This document shows positions 9,625-17,555 of a DNA stretch of 47,242 nucleotides, piece after piece. The position numbers were made by a program, and so were the translations under genes. This DNA is from Anammoximicrobium sp032229885 (lineage in GTDB: Bacteria; Planctomycetota; Planctomycetia; Pirellulales; Pirellulaceae), in assembly GCA_032229885.1 (NCBI GenBank), contig JAVYAJ010000119.1, positions 1 to 47,242 of the forward strand, given 5' to 3'. The notes beneath the pieces were generated by a model. That model made no database searches. It was not told the DNA's origin and worked only from the letters and a program-made list of their open reading frames with translations. Numbering within the stretch: position 1 is the stretch's first letter; each line of letters begins with the position of its first letter.

Positions 9625-10205
9625 GTCGAGCTCAATTCTTGGACAGACTCCCGGTGTGTTTGGCAGAGGGGCCTTCGAGCGCTTTGCGCTCCGATGTTTT
9701 TCGAGGGTAAATTCTGGCGTTGAACAACGCCCGGCGGCCGAGCCAGCCGGACGCGCAGGGTAGCGAGACGAGGATGTCGTCGGCGGTTCCCTGCGCCTGG
9801 CAGCAGTCGCGCACTGATCATGGCGGTCGCCAGAAAACCTTCCGAGACGCCCACGCCGCGATTGATCCGGCAAAAGCTCGCCGTCGCCCTGGCGAGTCGA
9901 CCCGTCCTCGGCAGGCGAGGCGCAAAGATCCCGGCCGAGACGGGCGGTACACAATCGCTTTTCTCCCACCACCCTCACCGGCTGCCGAGGCGGCGAGGCG
10001 GAGACAACTGGGGAACGGCAGCGCGAGACTGCCCGCAAGGCGGCGGACGAGGCCGCATTTGGAACGACGGGCGGGGGCAAAAGCCCCAGGACGTCGCCCG
10101 CGGGCGAGCGGGCCACGCGACATCGGCTGTCGCCGCATGTCGCGTGGCATCCGTGTTCGCCCAGACAAGTCTTTGGCTCGCGGGCCAACCGCCGTGCGCG
10201 TTTGG
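9625..10205. other. Intergenic, no gene supported
   Basis: This GC-rich stretch is open in several frames on both strands, but translations are Arg/Pro/Ala-rich without motifs, as expected of chance open frames. A GGGGC-AAAA-GCCCC hairpin is present near 10075-10090. I compared the region with conserved features of RNase P RNA, tmRNA and SRP RNA from memory and saw no match. Confidence 0.35.
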
Positions 10206-10964
10206 CTAGGCCACCAACAGCCGCGCCTCGTGAAAGTCGCGATGATGCGCCCTGACGCCTTCGATGAACTCTTCGAAGATGCGCACGTCCAGGGCTGAGG
10301 CCGAGCTGGCTTCGGGATGGAATTGGGTGCCGAGCGCGAACCAGTCGGGCATGTCGCTTTCGATCGCTTCGATCACGCCGTCCGGACAGCGGGCGGTGAC
10401 CGTAAAGCCGCGAGCCACCTCGTCGATCGCCATGTGGTGCATGCTGTTGACGCGGATTTCTCCCTCGCCATAGACCCGTTCCATCAACGAACCGGGCGTA
10501 ACCACCAAGCTATGACGGTGGGCGTGGTCTTGCAGGTCTTTGTGAGGGATCGCCTGGGGCAAGTCCTCGGGGATGTGCAAAAACAGGTTGCCGCCTTGCG
10601 AGACGTTGAGCAGTTGCATGCCCACGCCGATCCCAAAGAAGGGCATTCGCCGTTGCGCGATCAAACGCATCAGCCCGCGATCGAACGTCTCTCGACATCG
10701 TTCCATGAAGCGAACGGACGGATGCAGCATGAAACCATCGCGTCGCGGGTCCAGGTCCTGGCCCCCGATCATCACAAAGCCATGAAGAGTGTCTAGTACC
10801 TGATTCAGATCGTCTTCGGATTCAAGCAGGGGGATGACCACGGGAATTCCACCGGCAGCGATAATCCGTTCGTAGTAACCGGCGGCAAGGAAGGAATAAG
10901 CAGGCGAGTTTTTTTTGGCGGAGCGGTAGTCAGCATTCAGGCCGATCATCGGTTTGCGCAGCAT
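10206..10964 (-). CDS. Class I glutamine-amidotransferase-fold protein (PuuD-like) lacking the catalytic cysteine
   Basis: The 252-residue product has the layout of gamma-glutamyl-gamma-aminobutyrate hydrolases: KPMIGLN at the start, AGYYERIIAAGGIPVVIP, MIGGQDLDP, and a late TQFHPEA motif supplying His and Glu of the triad. At the nucleophile elbow, where the family has GICRGMQ, this protein reads GIGVGMQ (residues 111-117), so the cysteine position (113) is glycine, codon GGC at 10628-10626. It should therefore not hydrolyse glutamyl amides by the normal route; a binding, regulatory or altered-chemistry role is possible. GGGAG lies six bases before the ATG. It is divergent from the TIM-barrel gene at 11660 and stands alone. 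Confidence 0.85.
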   Translation of the reverse strand: MLRKPMIGLNADYRSAKKNSPAYSFLAAGYYERIIAAGGIPVVIPLLESEDDLNQVLDTLHGFVMIGGQDLDPRRDGFMLHPSVRFMERCRETFDRGLMRLIAQRRMPFFGIGVGMQLLNVSQGGNLFLHIPEDLPQAIPHKDLQDHAHRHSLVVTPGSLMERVYGEGEIRVNSMHHMAIDEVARGFTVTARCPDGVIEAIESDMPDWFALGTQFHPEASSASALDVRIFEEFIEGVRAHHRDFHEARLLVA

Positions 10965-11406
10965 CTGTACTCCCTTCAGATTGAAACACGCGAAGCGTTC
11001 GAAACAACACGCGAGGCGCGAGGCGTTCTCGCGATGGGAGTTCGCGGACGAGCGGATCCTGGGCTGGTGGCAGACCTCGCAATAACCGCGTCGTGCGGCC
11101 AGCGTATGGTGGATATCGAACTCGCCCGACGGAACCGCGGCGAAACGGCGGCTTCCAGGGCGTCGACCATCACACTCATCGTGTGTTCAGAGAGAGTCTT
11201 GCTCCTGCCGGTGGCGCCGATCCTCGGCGATTCCCCGCAGAACGATGTCCTTATCGGTAACCTCGAAGCCTAGCCTCCTCGACCCATCTCCTGGTCGCTC
11301 TGAAAGGGTTGCAGCAGCGGTGCAAAGTCTAACGATCGCAGTCCACGAAGCGAGAGAAATCCTCTATTTTGGGTCTACATCGTTGGCCGCCCCCTACATA
11401 CAGTGT
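10965..11406. other. Divergent intergenic region
   Basis: This is the space between two divergent genes. Repeated CGCGA and GCGTTC words occur at 10985-11035, but no recognisable gene or RNA was found. It presumably contains the promoter of the minus-strand amidotransferase-fold gene; no confident -10/-35 pair was seen for it. Confidence 0.35.
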
Positions 11407-11435
11407 TTGCACACCCCTGCTTGCAGTGCTAGCAT
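11407..11435 (+). promoter_or_regulatory. Predicted promoter of the TIM-barrel isomerase gene
   Basis: TTGCAC (11407-11412) is separated by 17 bases from TAGCAT (11430-11435). The implied leader of about 215 nt to the ATG at 11660 is long. Confidence is modest because only box matches and spacing support it. Confidence 0.35.
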
Positions 11436-11659
11436 CGCTTGGCGTAAGATGTTCTGCAAACGCGAGTTGCGGTTGTTGGCCTGGTGGCGACGACGCGTAG
11501 CGACACGGTGTCAGCCGCGAAAGACACAGCTTTTTGCGGCCGCGAAACAGCGCGGTCCCCCAATCGCGCCTGACCGGTCCCGCCGCGGGTTGTATCGGGC
11601 GTCGAAGTACGAGGACGGCACGTCCTCACACGAGCTTTTTTTCGAGAGGAGCGAAGATC

Positions 11660-12502
11660 ATGGAAAAGTGGCCGATCGGAGTGTTTGCGAGCATTGACGC
11701 AGGGCTTGGCGTGCGGCTCGAGGTGGCTCACGAACTGGGCGTCCCAACGATTCACCTGCACGCTCCGCACCGCGAGACGCGGACACCGGAGGACGCCGCG
11801 CGATTCGTGGCCCGTTTGAACGAACTGGGGATCCGCATCTCCGCCGTGTTCGGCGGGTTCGAGGGCGAGAGCTATGCGGATATACCGACGGTGGTTCGCA
11901 CGGTGGGTCTGGTCCCGCCCGAAACGCGCGCAGCACGGACGCAGGAGATGAAGGAAATCTCCGACTTTGCTCGCTTGCTGGGCTGTGACACGATCGCGCT
12001 CCATTTGGGCTTCATCCCGCACGACACGTCGGATCCGCTGTACGGCGAGGTGTTGGCGGTGACGCGCGAGGTCTGCGATCACGCCCGAGCCAACGGCCAG
12101 AATCTGCACCTGGAAACGGGACAGGAGACGGCGGCCGGCTTGTTGCAATTCATCGACGACGTGCAGTGCGACAACTTGTTCGTCAACTTCGATCCGGCGA
12201 ACATGATCCTGTACGGGACCGGCGAGCCGATCGCGGCGGTGAAACAGCTCGGCAACCGCGTCCGCAGCGTCCACTGCAAGGACGGCAAATGGGCAGCCAA
12301 CCCGGGACGCGAATGGGGCCAGGAAGTGCCCTTGGGCGAGGGCGACGTCGGCATGGAAAACTATCTCCGCGCGCTCGACTCGATCGGGTACACCGGTCCG
12401 CTGACGATCGAACGCGAGATCCCGCAGGAGCCCGCGCGGCAGAAGGCGGAGATCGGACAGGCGATCCGGTTGCTGAACGAGCTGAAGGCCAGGATCGGCT
12501 GA
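11660..12502 (+). CDS. Sugar-phosphate isomerase/epimerase-like TIM-barrel protein
   Basis: The 280-residue protein has the xylose-isomerase-like TIM-barrel pattern (AP-endonuclease family 2 fold): ELGVPTIHLHAPH early, EMKEISDFARLLGCDTIALHLG in the middle, NLHLETGQET, then NLFVNFDPANMILYG, VRSVHCKDGKW and PLTIEREIP. Glu, Asp and His residues in the ETGQE, NFDPAN, HCKD and EREI segments are the expected metal and substrate ligands. Such enzymes isomerise or epimerise sugars and are very common in planctomycetes; the substrate cannot be read from sequence. The start at 11660 is chosen because GAGAGGAG lies eight bases upstream and the family-like sequence begins there; an in-frame ATG 126 bp upstream looks spurious. 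It converges on the OleA-like gene. Confidence 0.87.
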   Translation: MEKWPIGVFASIDAGLGVRLEVAHELGVPTIHLHAPHRETRTPEDAARFVARLNELGIRISAVFGGFEGESYADIPTVVRTVGLVPPETRAARTQEMKEISDFARLLGCDTIALHLGFIPHDTSDPLYGEVLAVTREVCDHARANGQNLHLETGQETAAGLLQFIDDVQCDNLFVNFDPANMILYGTGEPIAAVKQLGNRVRSVHCKDGKWAANPGREWGQEVPLGEGDVGMENYLRALDSIGYTGPLTIEREIPQEPARQKAEIGQAIRLLNELKARIG

Positions 12503-12523
12503 TGCGCTGTGCGGGGCGTCCCA

Positions 12524-12548
12524 GGCGGGCGGCGGCCTGTTGCCCGCC
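12524..12548 (+). terminator. Hairpin after the isomerase gene
   Basis: GGCGGGC (12524-12530) and GCCCGCC (12542-12548) form a perfect 7-bp GC stem with an 11-base loop, 22 bp after the stop codon and between convergent genes. The sequence CGCTTTGG follows, so the T tract is weak. It is likely a terminator acting in either direction. Confidence 0.45.
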
Positions 12549-12617
12549 CGCTTTGGATAGGCGTGGACGCCGGCGATCATTTCATCGCGCGGCGCGGGTC
12601 GCTGGCTGACATTGCGT

Positions 12618-13751
12618 TCAGATGGCCGGCAAAGGCGGCGGCATGGCGGGTTCCGGCGCGTCGATCCAGGCGGGCCACTCGCCGCGCGCGCCGACCTGTG
12701 TCGTCTGCCACTCGACGGCCAGCATCACCGCGTTGATTCCCGAGCCGATTCCCAGCAGGGCGAGCCGATCGCCGGCCACGGCCCGTCCGCGCTGCAGCCC
12801 CACGGCCAATGTCACGGGCAGCGCGACCGACCCGGTGTTGCCCAGCCAGGGGAACGTCGCAAAGTCGCGCTCCTCGGACAGGCCCAGCGACTCGAGCATC
12901 AGCCGCCGGTGCACGGCGCCCACCTGGTGGCAGAATGTGTGGCTGATGTCCGCCGCCTGCCACCCGGCCGCGGTCAGAAAGTCCTGAAACGTCGCCGTGC
13001 CGGTCGCGATCCCTTCGCGCATCAGGCGTTCGGAATCGGTCTGCATCAACGGGCTCATACCGCTGCCGACAGCCTCGTCGCGCGGGCTCAGGCACAGGTC
13101 ATGGAAATCCGTGTTTGCGCCGACGGCGGCTGCGAGCAGCCGGTTTCCGGTCCGGCTCGCGCGACGATCCGCCAGCACGATCGCGGCGCTTGCCGAGCCG
13201 ATCGTCAGCGACGCGATCGCCGACTTGATGGTGTGGCGCGTCAACGACAGATCGCGATTCAAGGTTTCGATCGTCGTCTCCAGCAACGACCGGCTGCTCT
13301 CGGTGCCCAGCACGAGGGCCGCGCGGACCTGGCCGAGCTCGATCATATTGGCCGCTTGCAACACGCCGTTCATCAGTCCCAGGCAGGCATTGGAAACGTC
13401 GTACAGCACACACTGGCGGCTCAGTTCCAAGCCGTGATGAACCCGGCAGGCCGTGGCCGGTTCCAGATAGTCGCGACATACCGAGCCATGGATCAGAACG
13501 CCGATTTCTCGCGGGTCGATCCCGGCCGCTTCGAGCGCCAGCGCGCCGCCCTCGATGCTCTTGTCGCTGGGCAGAACGCCCGGTTCCCAAATCCGCCGCT
13601 CGCGGATTCCCGTCATCAGCTCCAGCCGTCCCTCGGGCAGCCGCAAACGTTGGTACAGCGGCCGCAGCCGCCGCTCGAGTTCATCGCTGCCGAGCGTCTC
13701 GCGCGGCAAAACGTAGGCTAGGGACTCGAGGCAGACATTGTGATAACGCAT
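12618..13751 (-). CDS. OleA-like thiolase-fold condensing enzyme (3-oxoacyl synthase III family)
   Basis: The 377-residue protein is a KAS III-like member of the thiolase superfamily. It resembles OleA, which joins two acyl-CoA chains head to head to a beta-keto acid, more than FabH. Evidence: an N-terminus like that of OleA (RYHNVCLESLAYVLP), then SVCRDYLEPAT with Glu97, Cys123 in DVSNACLGLMNG, His275 in CHQVGAV, Asn305 in LGNTGS, and LLGIGSGIN near the end. The Glu97-Cys123 spacing (26) and His275-Asn305 spacing (30) match the Glu117/Cys143 and His285/Asn315 of Xanthomonas OleA as I recall it. It is the last gene of a fabZ-like/trmB operon, 33 bp after trmB. The partners OleB, OleC and OleD are not in the window, so the product's fate is unknown. 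Confidence 0.85.
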   Translation of the reverse strand: MRYHNVCLESLAYVLPRETLGSDELERRLRPLYQRLRLPEGRLELMTGIRERRIWEPGVLPSDKSIEGGALALEAAGIDPREIGVLIHGSVCRDYLEPATACRVHHGLELSRQCVLYDVSNACLGLMNGVLQAANMIELGQVRAALVLGTESSRSLLETTIETLNRDLSLTRHTIKSAIASLTIGSASAAIVLADRRASRTGNRLLAAAVGANTDFHDLCLSPRDEAVGSGMSPLMQTDSERLMREGIATGTATFQDFLTAAGWQAADISHTFCHQVGAVHRRLMLESLGLSEERDFATFPWLGNTGSVALPVTLAVGLQRGRAVAGDRLALLGIGSGINAVMLAVEWQTTQVGARGEWPAWIDAPEPAMPPPLPAI

Positions 13752-13784
13752 GGCGAGAAGACCTGGCTCAAGGCCGCGTTCGGG

Positions 13785-14456
13785 TCAGCGCTGCGCGGCG
13801 GCACAGCGTCGGAACTCCGCCCGATAGACGGGCTGCTGATGCAATCGTGTCCGACGCTCGAAGTGCGTGCGATAATCGAACTCGTGTTCGGCGGGATGTT
13901 CGGGAACGGCGAGCGGGCCGAGCAGGCTCGTGGTTTGGGCGATCAGGTCCAACGTGGCCTCGAAATACTCGCGGACGTCCGTCCAGAAGTGCAGGCTCGC
14001 CTCGGGCTTCAGCACGCGTTCGATGTCCGCTAGAAACGGCGCTTTCAGCACGCGTCGTTTGCGGTGCCGTTGCTTCCACCAGGGATCGGGAAAATAGACG
14101 TGGACCGCTGTTGCACACGCGTCGGGCAGGATTTCACGAAACAACCGGGCTGCGTCGCCTTGGACGACGATCCCGTTGGCGCGGCCGGCCCGCACCAATC
14201 GGGACGCCGCCAGACGCGCATAGCTCCTGGCGATTTCACATCCCAGGAAATTGTGGTCGCCACGTTGGCCCGTCGCCGCCACCAGGAACATGCCTTTGCC
14301 CGTGCCGACCTCGATCTCCAGAGGCGCCGACCGCGCGAAGAGAGCGTCGACGTCCCGTGGCGCGGCCCGTTGCCCCGCGGCGATCTGCTCGATCGTGACG
14401 AGATGCCCCGCCAGATCGAGAGTCGGATCGATTTTCCGCAACGCGGGTCGCGCCAT
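13785..14456 (-). CDS. trmB: tRNA (guanine-N7-)-methyltransferase
   Basis: TrmB makes m7G at position 46 of tRNAs using S-adenosylmethionine. The 223-residue product shows the SAM-binding LEIEVGTGKGMFL motif (about 46-58), GCEIARSYARLAASRL, and the diagnostic VYFPDPWWKQRHRKRR block (about 120-135), then a TDVREYFE segment. I chose ATG 14456 because the usual family start, ARPALRKIDP, begins there and AAGGCGAG lies upstream. A TTG at 14483 overlapping the upstream stop (TTGA) would add nine residues and allow translational coupling. It lies between the FabZ-like and OleA-like genes, 23 and 33 bp away, so it is co-transcribed with lipid-type enzymes. Confidence 0.95.
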   Translation of the reverse strand: MARPALRKIDPTLDLAGHLVTIEQIAAGQRAAPRDVDALFARSAPLEIEVGTGKGMFLVAATGQRGDHNFLGCEIARSYARLAASRLVRAGRANGIVVQGDAARLFREILPDACATAVHVYFPDPWWKQRHRKRRVLKAPFLADIERVLKPEASLHFWTDVREYFEATLDLIAQTTSLLGPLAVPEHPAEHEFDYRTHFERRTRLHQQPVYRAEFRRCAAAQR

Positions 14457-14479
14457 GATCGCTCGCCTTGACGTCCGCT

Positions 14480-15028
14480 TCAATTCGACCCTGTGGCGGC
14501 GCCCGACGCCGAGTCCGTCGCCGATCCGCTGGACAGCGCTTCCACCGGGATCGGAATCCCTTTGATGATTCCCTCTACCACGATGTTACCGCGGACCACG
14601 CCCTGAAAGCGGCTGATGATCATTCGGCCGGGCCGGGCCTTGATCAAGCGGCAGATCAAGACCACGCGATCACCGGGAACTACGGGATCCCGAAATCGCA
14701 CGTCTTCGAGCCCGCCAAAGCCGACCATCGCCGCGCCCAGCAAGTCGTACCGCTGGACGAAATAGCTGCACAGTTGGGCGGCTGCCTCGAGCATCACGAC
14801 ACCGGGCATCAGCGGCATTCCCGGCATATGCCCCCGAACCCAGAACTCGTCGGCCGCCACATCCTTGTACCCGACGCAGACTTTCTGCTCGTTGTCCTCC
14901 AGGACCACGGCCGTCAACTGCTCCATCTCGTGCCGCTGCGGGTTGTATCGCCGAATTTCGTGAATGTCCGCGGTCGGTTGGTCAAAATCAATTTGAGACA
15001 GATCGAATAACAGTTCTTTGCCAGCCAA
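14480..15028 (-). CDS. FabZ-like 3-hydroxyacyl-ACP dehydratase
   Basis: The 182-residue protein has a hot-dog fold signature of FabZ/FabA dehydratases, which remove water from beta-hydroxyacyl-ACP in fatty acid synthesis. The motif GHMPGMPLMPGVVMLE (residues 66-81) holds the catalytic His67 and Glu81. The GLEDVRFRDPVVPGD and VVRGNIVVEG segments are also FabZ-like. It is longer than the usual 140-150 residues, with an extra N-terminus of about 30 residues and a low-complexity Ser/Ala/Gly tail. The start is TTG at 15028, with GAGGAG eight bases upstream. It is the first gene of a three-gene operon with trmB and the OleA-like gene. It could be the housekeeping FabZ or a dedicated one. Confidence 0.88.
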   Translation of the reverse strand: MAGKELLFDLSQIDFDQPTADIHEIRRYNPQRHEMEQLTAVVLEDNEQKVCVGYKDVAADEFWVRGHMPGMPLMPGVVMLEAAAQLCSYFVQRYDLLGAAMVGFGGLEDVRFRDPVVPGDRVVLICRLIKARPGRMIISRFQGVVRGNIVVEGIIKGIPIPVEALSSGSATDSASGAATGSN

Positions 15029-15378
15029 CGTCGAGCTCCTCTGCTGAACGAAAGGCGGATGCGCCCGTGGCGTCCCGACGCAGCTTCACGTTCTCACTTT
15101 TCGTCTCTTTGCCTTGCGCGCCTTGGCATTCGCCGGCCGTTTTCCATGATTTGCCTTCTTCAGGCTGCGGTGCGGTTTTGTCACGAGTGCAACTCTCCTC
15201 TCTTTCGGGGGCTGATGCCTATCCGCCCGCCCCCCAACCCAGATTCTCTAACACATTCCCCGTTCCCGTCCCCGGCCAGCGGGCGTCTCCCGAAAAAAAT
15301 CGTGACGCCCACTGCCAATTCTTTACGATACGTGCTAACTTATCAGCTTTCCCGCCGCGTGAGAAGGTGTTCACGATT
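15029..15378. other. Divergent intergenic region before the S10 cluster
   Basis: This is the space between the fabZ-like operon and the ribosomal cluster promoter. It is less GC-rich than its neighbours (runs such as CTCTAACACATTCC and AAAAAAATC near 15245-15300). Open frames here have no recognisable products. It probably contains the fabZ-like operon promoter, though no convincing pair of boxes was found. Confidence 0.35.
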
Positions 15379-15411
15379 TTGCCAGTCGCCTTCGGGCAAT
15401 TATAAATTGCC
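15379..15411 (+). promoter_or_regulatory. Predicted promoter and overlapping palindrome of the ribosomal cluster
   Basis: TTGCCA (15379-15384), a 16-base spacer and TATAAA (15401-15406) form a good sigma70-like promoter. The perfect inverted repeat GGCAATT-ATA-AATTGCC (15395-15411) lies over the -10 box, where a bound repressor would block RNA polymerase. The predicted start near 15413 leaves a leader of about 220 nt before rpsJ, containing short inverted repeats. Confidence 0.5.
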
Positions 15412-15631
15412 GGCGGGTTCGGCCCCAAAAACGGCCGATACCTCGGTGACCCCGTACTGCCTCCGCCGACCGTCCGCTGGAATTTTCCGTCCCAGCCCAC
15501 TTGGGCCTTGACGACTGCCTTCGGCCCGCGTAGCATCTACGGTTTCCGTCTTGAATAAATCCTTGGTGCGCCCAGCTTCGATTGGCGCCCCAACCGGGAC
15601 GACAACGCTTTCCTCCTTGGAGATTTGTACT

Positions 15632-15955
15632 GTGGCTGCTGGGCGCGAAGTCATCCGAATCCGAATGGAGGCGTACGACCACAACGTACTCGATCAGAGC
15701 GCGTTGGAAATCGTCGATACGGTAAAGCGGACGCATTCCGAGGTTCATGGACCGATCCCGCTGCCGACGCGAATCGAAAAGTATTGCGTCCTCTCCGGCC
15801 CTCATGTCGATAAAAAAGCCCGTCAGCAGTACGAGATCCGCACCCATAAACGGTTGATCGACATCGTGCAGGCGACCGCCAAGACTATCGAGGCACTGAA
15901 TAAGCTCAGTCTGCCTGCTGGGGTCGATATCAAAATCAAGGCTTCAGCGAGGTAG
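15632..15955 (+). CDS. rpsJ: 30S ribosomal protein S10 (NusE)
   Basis: S10 is a head protein of the small subunit and, as NusE, a partner of NusB in antitermination. The 107-residue product shows IRIRMEAYDHNVLDQSALEIVDTVKRT, then GPIPLPTRIEKYCVL and QYEIRTHKRLIDI, all S10 hallmarks. The start is GTG at 15632: GGAG ends nine bases upstream and the family sequence begins there, whereas an upstream in-frame ATG (15551) would add 27 unrelated residues. First gene of the S10-spc-alpha cluster; a 181-bp gap with hairpins separates it from rplC. Confidence 0.95.
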   Translation: MAAGREVIRIRMEAYDHNVLDQSALEIVDTVKRTHSEVHGPIPLPTRIEKYCVLSGPHVDKKARQQYEIRTHKRLIDIVQATAKTIEALNKLSLPAGVDIKIKASAR

Positions 15956-16025
15956 ATTCGTTCCATTCGCCGGAAGAAATGGCATGACAAGATGCTGACT
16001 GGGTAAGTCGAGAGGGCATCGCGGT

Positions 16026-16086
16026 CGAACCCGCTGGGTTCGGCATCCAGGTGGCTGACCACTGCCGGATCGGCCTGCCGGATCGG
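16026..16086 (+). other. Hairpin and direct repeats in the rpsJ-rplC gap
   Basis: CGAACCC-GCT-GGGTTCG (16026-16042) is a perfect 7-bp hairpin. The word TGCCGGATCGG follows twice, at 16063-16073 and 16076-16086, a 13-base period. These lie in the leader of rplC and could be an attenuator, an RNA-processing signal or a ribosomal-protein binding site. No T tract follows the hairpin. Confidence 0.45.
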
Positions 16087-16136
16087 TTTTCGGTCTCCCA
16101 GTCGCGACAGGCTACAGACGAGAAAGAATGTGAGCT

Positions 16137-16853
16137 ATGGCAAGAGGAATACTCGGCCAAAAGGTCGGGATGACTCAGGTATACGACGATACGGGCAAGG
16201 TTGTCCCGGTGACGGTTATTCAGGCCGGGCCCTGTCACGTCCTGCAGCTCAGGTCTCTCGACCGCGACGGTTACGAAGCCGTTCAGCTCGGCTTTCGTGA
16301 CAAGAAACGTCCGCTCGAAGGCGCTCGTTCTCGTGCTAGTCAAGCCAGTCGGGCCGAACGTGGCCATGTCGCCAATATCTCGAGCAAGCGTTCTCGCCGC
16401 CGCGCTTCGGCCGGCATTCAGCTCGCTCCCAAGGCCGGTTGCGAACCCAAGCGGTTCGTCCGCGAGCTCAGGGGCTCGACGTCCGGCTACGAGGTTGGTC
16501 AGGCCTTGACGGTGGCCGCGCTCGAAGGCGTGTCCGCCGTCGATGTGACCGGCGTCAGCAAGGGGCGAGGTTTCACGGGCGTCATGAAACGCCACAATTT
16601 CTCCGGGCTAAACGCCACGCATGGCGCGAAAAAAGTTCATCGCCACCACGGCAGCGCTGGCATGCGTCAGGATCCGGGCCGTATCTTCAAGGGCCATCCG
16701 ATGGCGGGCCATCATGGGCACGCCAAGACGACGCTTCGGAATCTCAGGGTCTTTAAGATCGACGCCGAGAATCATCTGCTGCTGTTGCATGGCGCCGTTC
16801 CTGGCCCAAATGGTGGATACCTGGTGATTCGCGAAACTAGCAAGGTGGGGTAG
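16137..16853 (+). CDS. rplC: 50S ribosomal protein L3
   Basis: L3 is an assembly-initiating 23S rRNA-binding protein close to the peptidyl-transferase centre. The 238-residue product starts ARGILGQKVGMTQVYDDTG and has GVSKGRGFTGVMKRHNFSG and GSAGMRQDPGRIFKGHPMAGHHG. It is longer than the roughly 210-residue norm because of a Ser/Arg-rich insert at about residues 60-100. At the position of the PrmB-methylated glutamine of E. coli (MAGQMG) this protein has histidine (MAGHHG), so that modification is not expected. The ATG start has only a weak GAAAG/GTGAG upstream. Confidence 0.96.
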   Translation: MARGILGQKVGMTQVYDDTGKVVPVTVIQAGPCHVLQLRSLDRDGYEAVQLGFRDKKRPLEGARSRASQASRAERGHVANISSKRSRRRASAGIQLAPKAGCEPKRFVRELRGSTSGYEVGQALTVAALEGVSAVDVTGVSKGRGFTGVMKRHNFSGLNATHGAKKVHRHHGSAGMRQDPGRIFKGHPMAGHHGHAKTTLRNLRVFKIDAENHLLLLHGAVPGPNGGYLVIRETSKVG

Positions 16854-16860
16854 GCGTGCC

Positions 16861-17490
16861 ATGTTGACTTTGCCAGTATACGACCGTAGCGGCGCCCAGG
16901 TCGGGACCTACGAATTCGACCCGGACCTCGTATCGCCGCGAATCAACAAGCAGTTGCTTCACGATGTTGTCGTGATGTACCAGGCTTCGCGTCGCCAAGG
17001 CACCCACAAAAGCAAGGGTCGCGGCGAGGTCGCTGGATCGACCAAAAAGTTGTACCGCCAGAAGGGCACGGGCAACGCTCGCGTTGGTCCGCGCCGCACG
17101 GGCGTCCGTCGAGGGGGTGGTCATATTCACGCTCGGAAGCCTCGTGACTACGGCTACCGCTTGCCGCGCAAAGCTGTTCGGGCCGCGACGCGCATGGCCA
17201 TCCGCGCCAAGCTCGATGCAGGCCGCGTCGTCTGTGTGGACCAATTGACGCTCGCCGAGCCGCGAACCAAGGACATGGCCGCGGTCCTGAATGCTCTCCC
17301 TTTGGCTGGCAACAGCACGCTGGTCGCGACCGCCGAGTACGACTTGAACGTCTACAAGAGCGCGCGAAACATTCAACGCGTCACCGTCTCGCCGGTTGCC
17401 GAACTGAATGCCTTGACCGTACTGACGCCTCGCCGACTGCTGGTCACTCGCGCGGCGCTCGATGCCATCTGCCGCAAGGGCCAGGACTGA
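16861..17490 (+). CDS. rplD: 50S ribosomal protein L4
   Basis: L4 binds 23S rRNA, and its loop lines the exit tunnel. The 209-residue product shows the expected tunnel-loop region: RQGTHKSKGRGEVAGSTKK, YRQKGTGNARVGPRRTGVRRGGG and PRDYGYRLPRKAVRAA. The C-terminal domain (VCVDQLTLAEPRTKDMAAVL and later) is normal. The gene starts 7 bp after rplC ends, so translation is probably coupled. In gamma-proteobacteria L4 represses its own operon; nothing here shows that mechanism. Confidence 0.96.
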   Translation: MLTLPVYDRSGAQVGTYEFDPDLVSPRINKQLLHDVVVMYQASRRQGTHKSKGRGEVAGSTKKLYRQKGTGNARVGPRRTGVRRGGGHIHARKPRDYGYRLPRKAVRAATRMAIRAKLDAGRVVCVDQLTLAEPRTKDMAAVLNALPLAGNSTLVATAEYDLNVYKSARNIQRVTVSPVAELNALTVLTPRRLLVTRAALDAICRKGQD

Positions 17491-17555
17491 TCCCATGCTC
17501 GGGGCGACCGACGCTTGCGCTTGAAAACATACGCTTTGTAGAACGGTGAGTTCGC

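Noticed and set aside
9547..10188. 213-codon minus-strand and 192-codon plus-strand open frames in the htrA upstream region
   Set aside because: Both are rich in Arg, Pro and Ala with no motif or ribosome binding site, and both run through or beside the palindromic sites.
11429..12580. 383-codon minus-strand open frame opposite the TIM-barrel gene
   Set aside because: The plus strand encodes a clear isomerase/epimerase-like protein; the antisense translation shows no recognisable fold.
16021..16045. tRNA T-arm-like GGTCGAACCC...GGGTTCG sequence
   Set aside because: No acceptor stem, anticodon arm or D arm can be built around it; it is a simple hairpin in the rpsJ-rplC gap.
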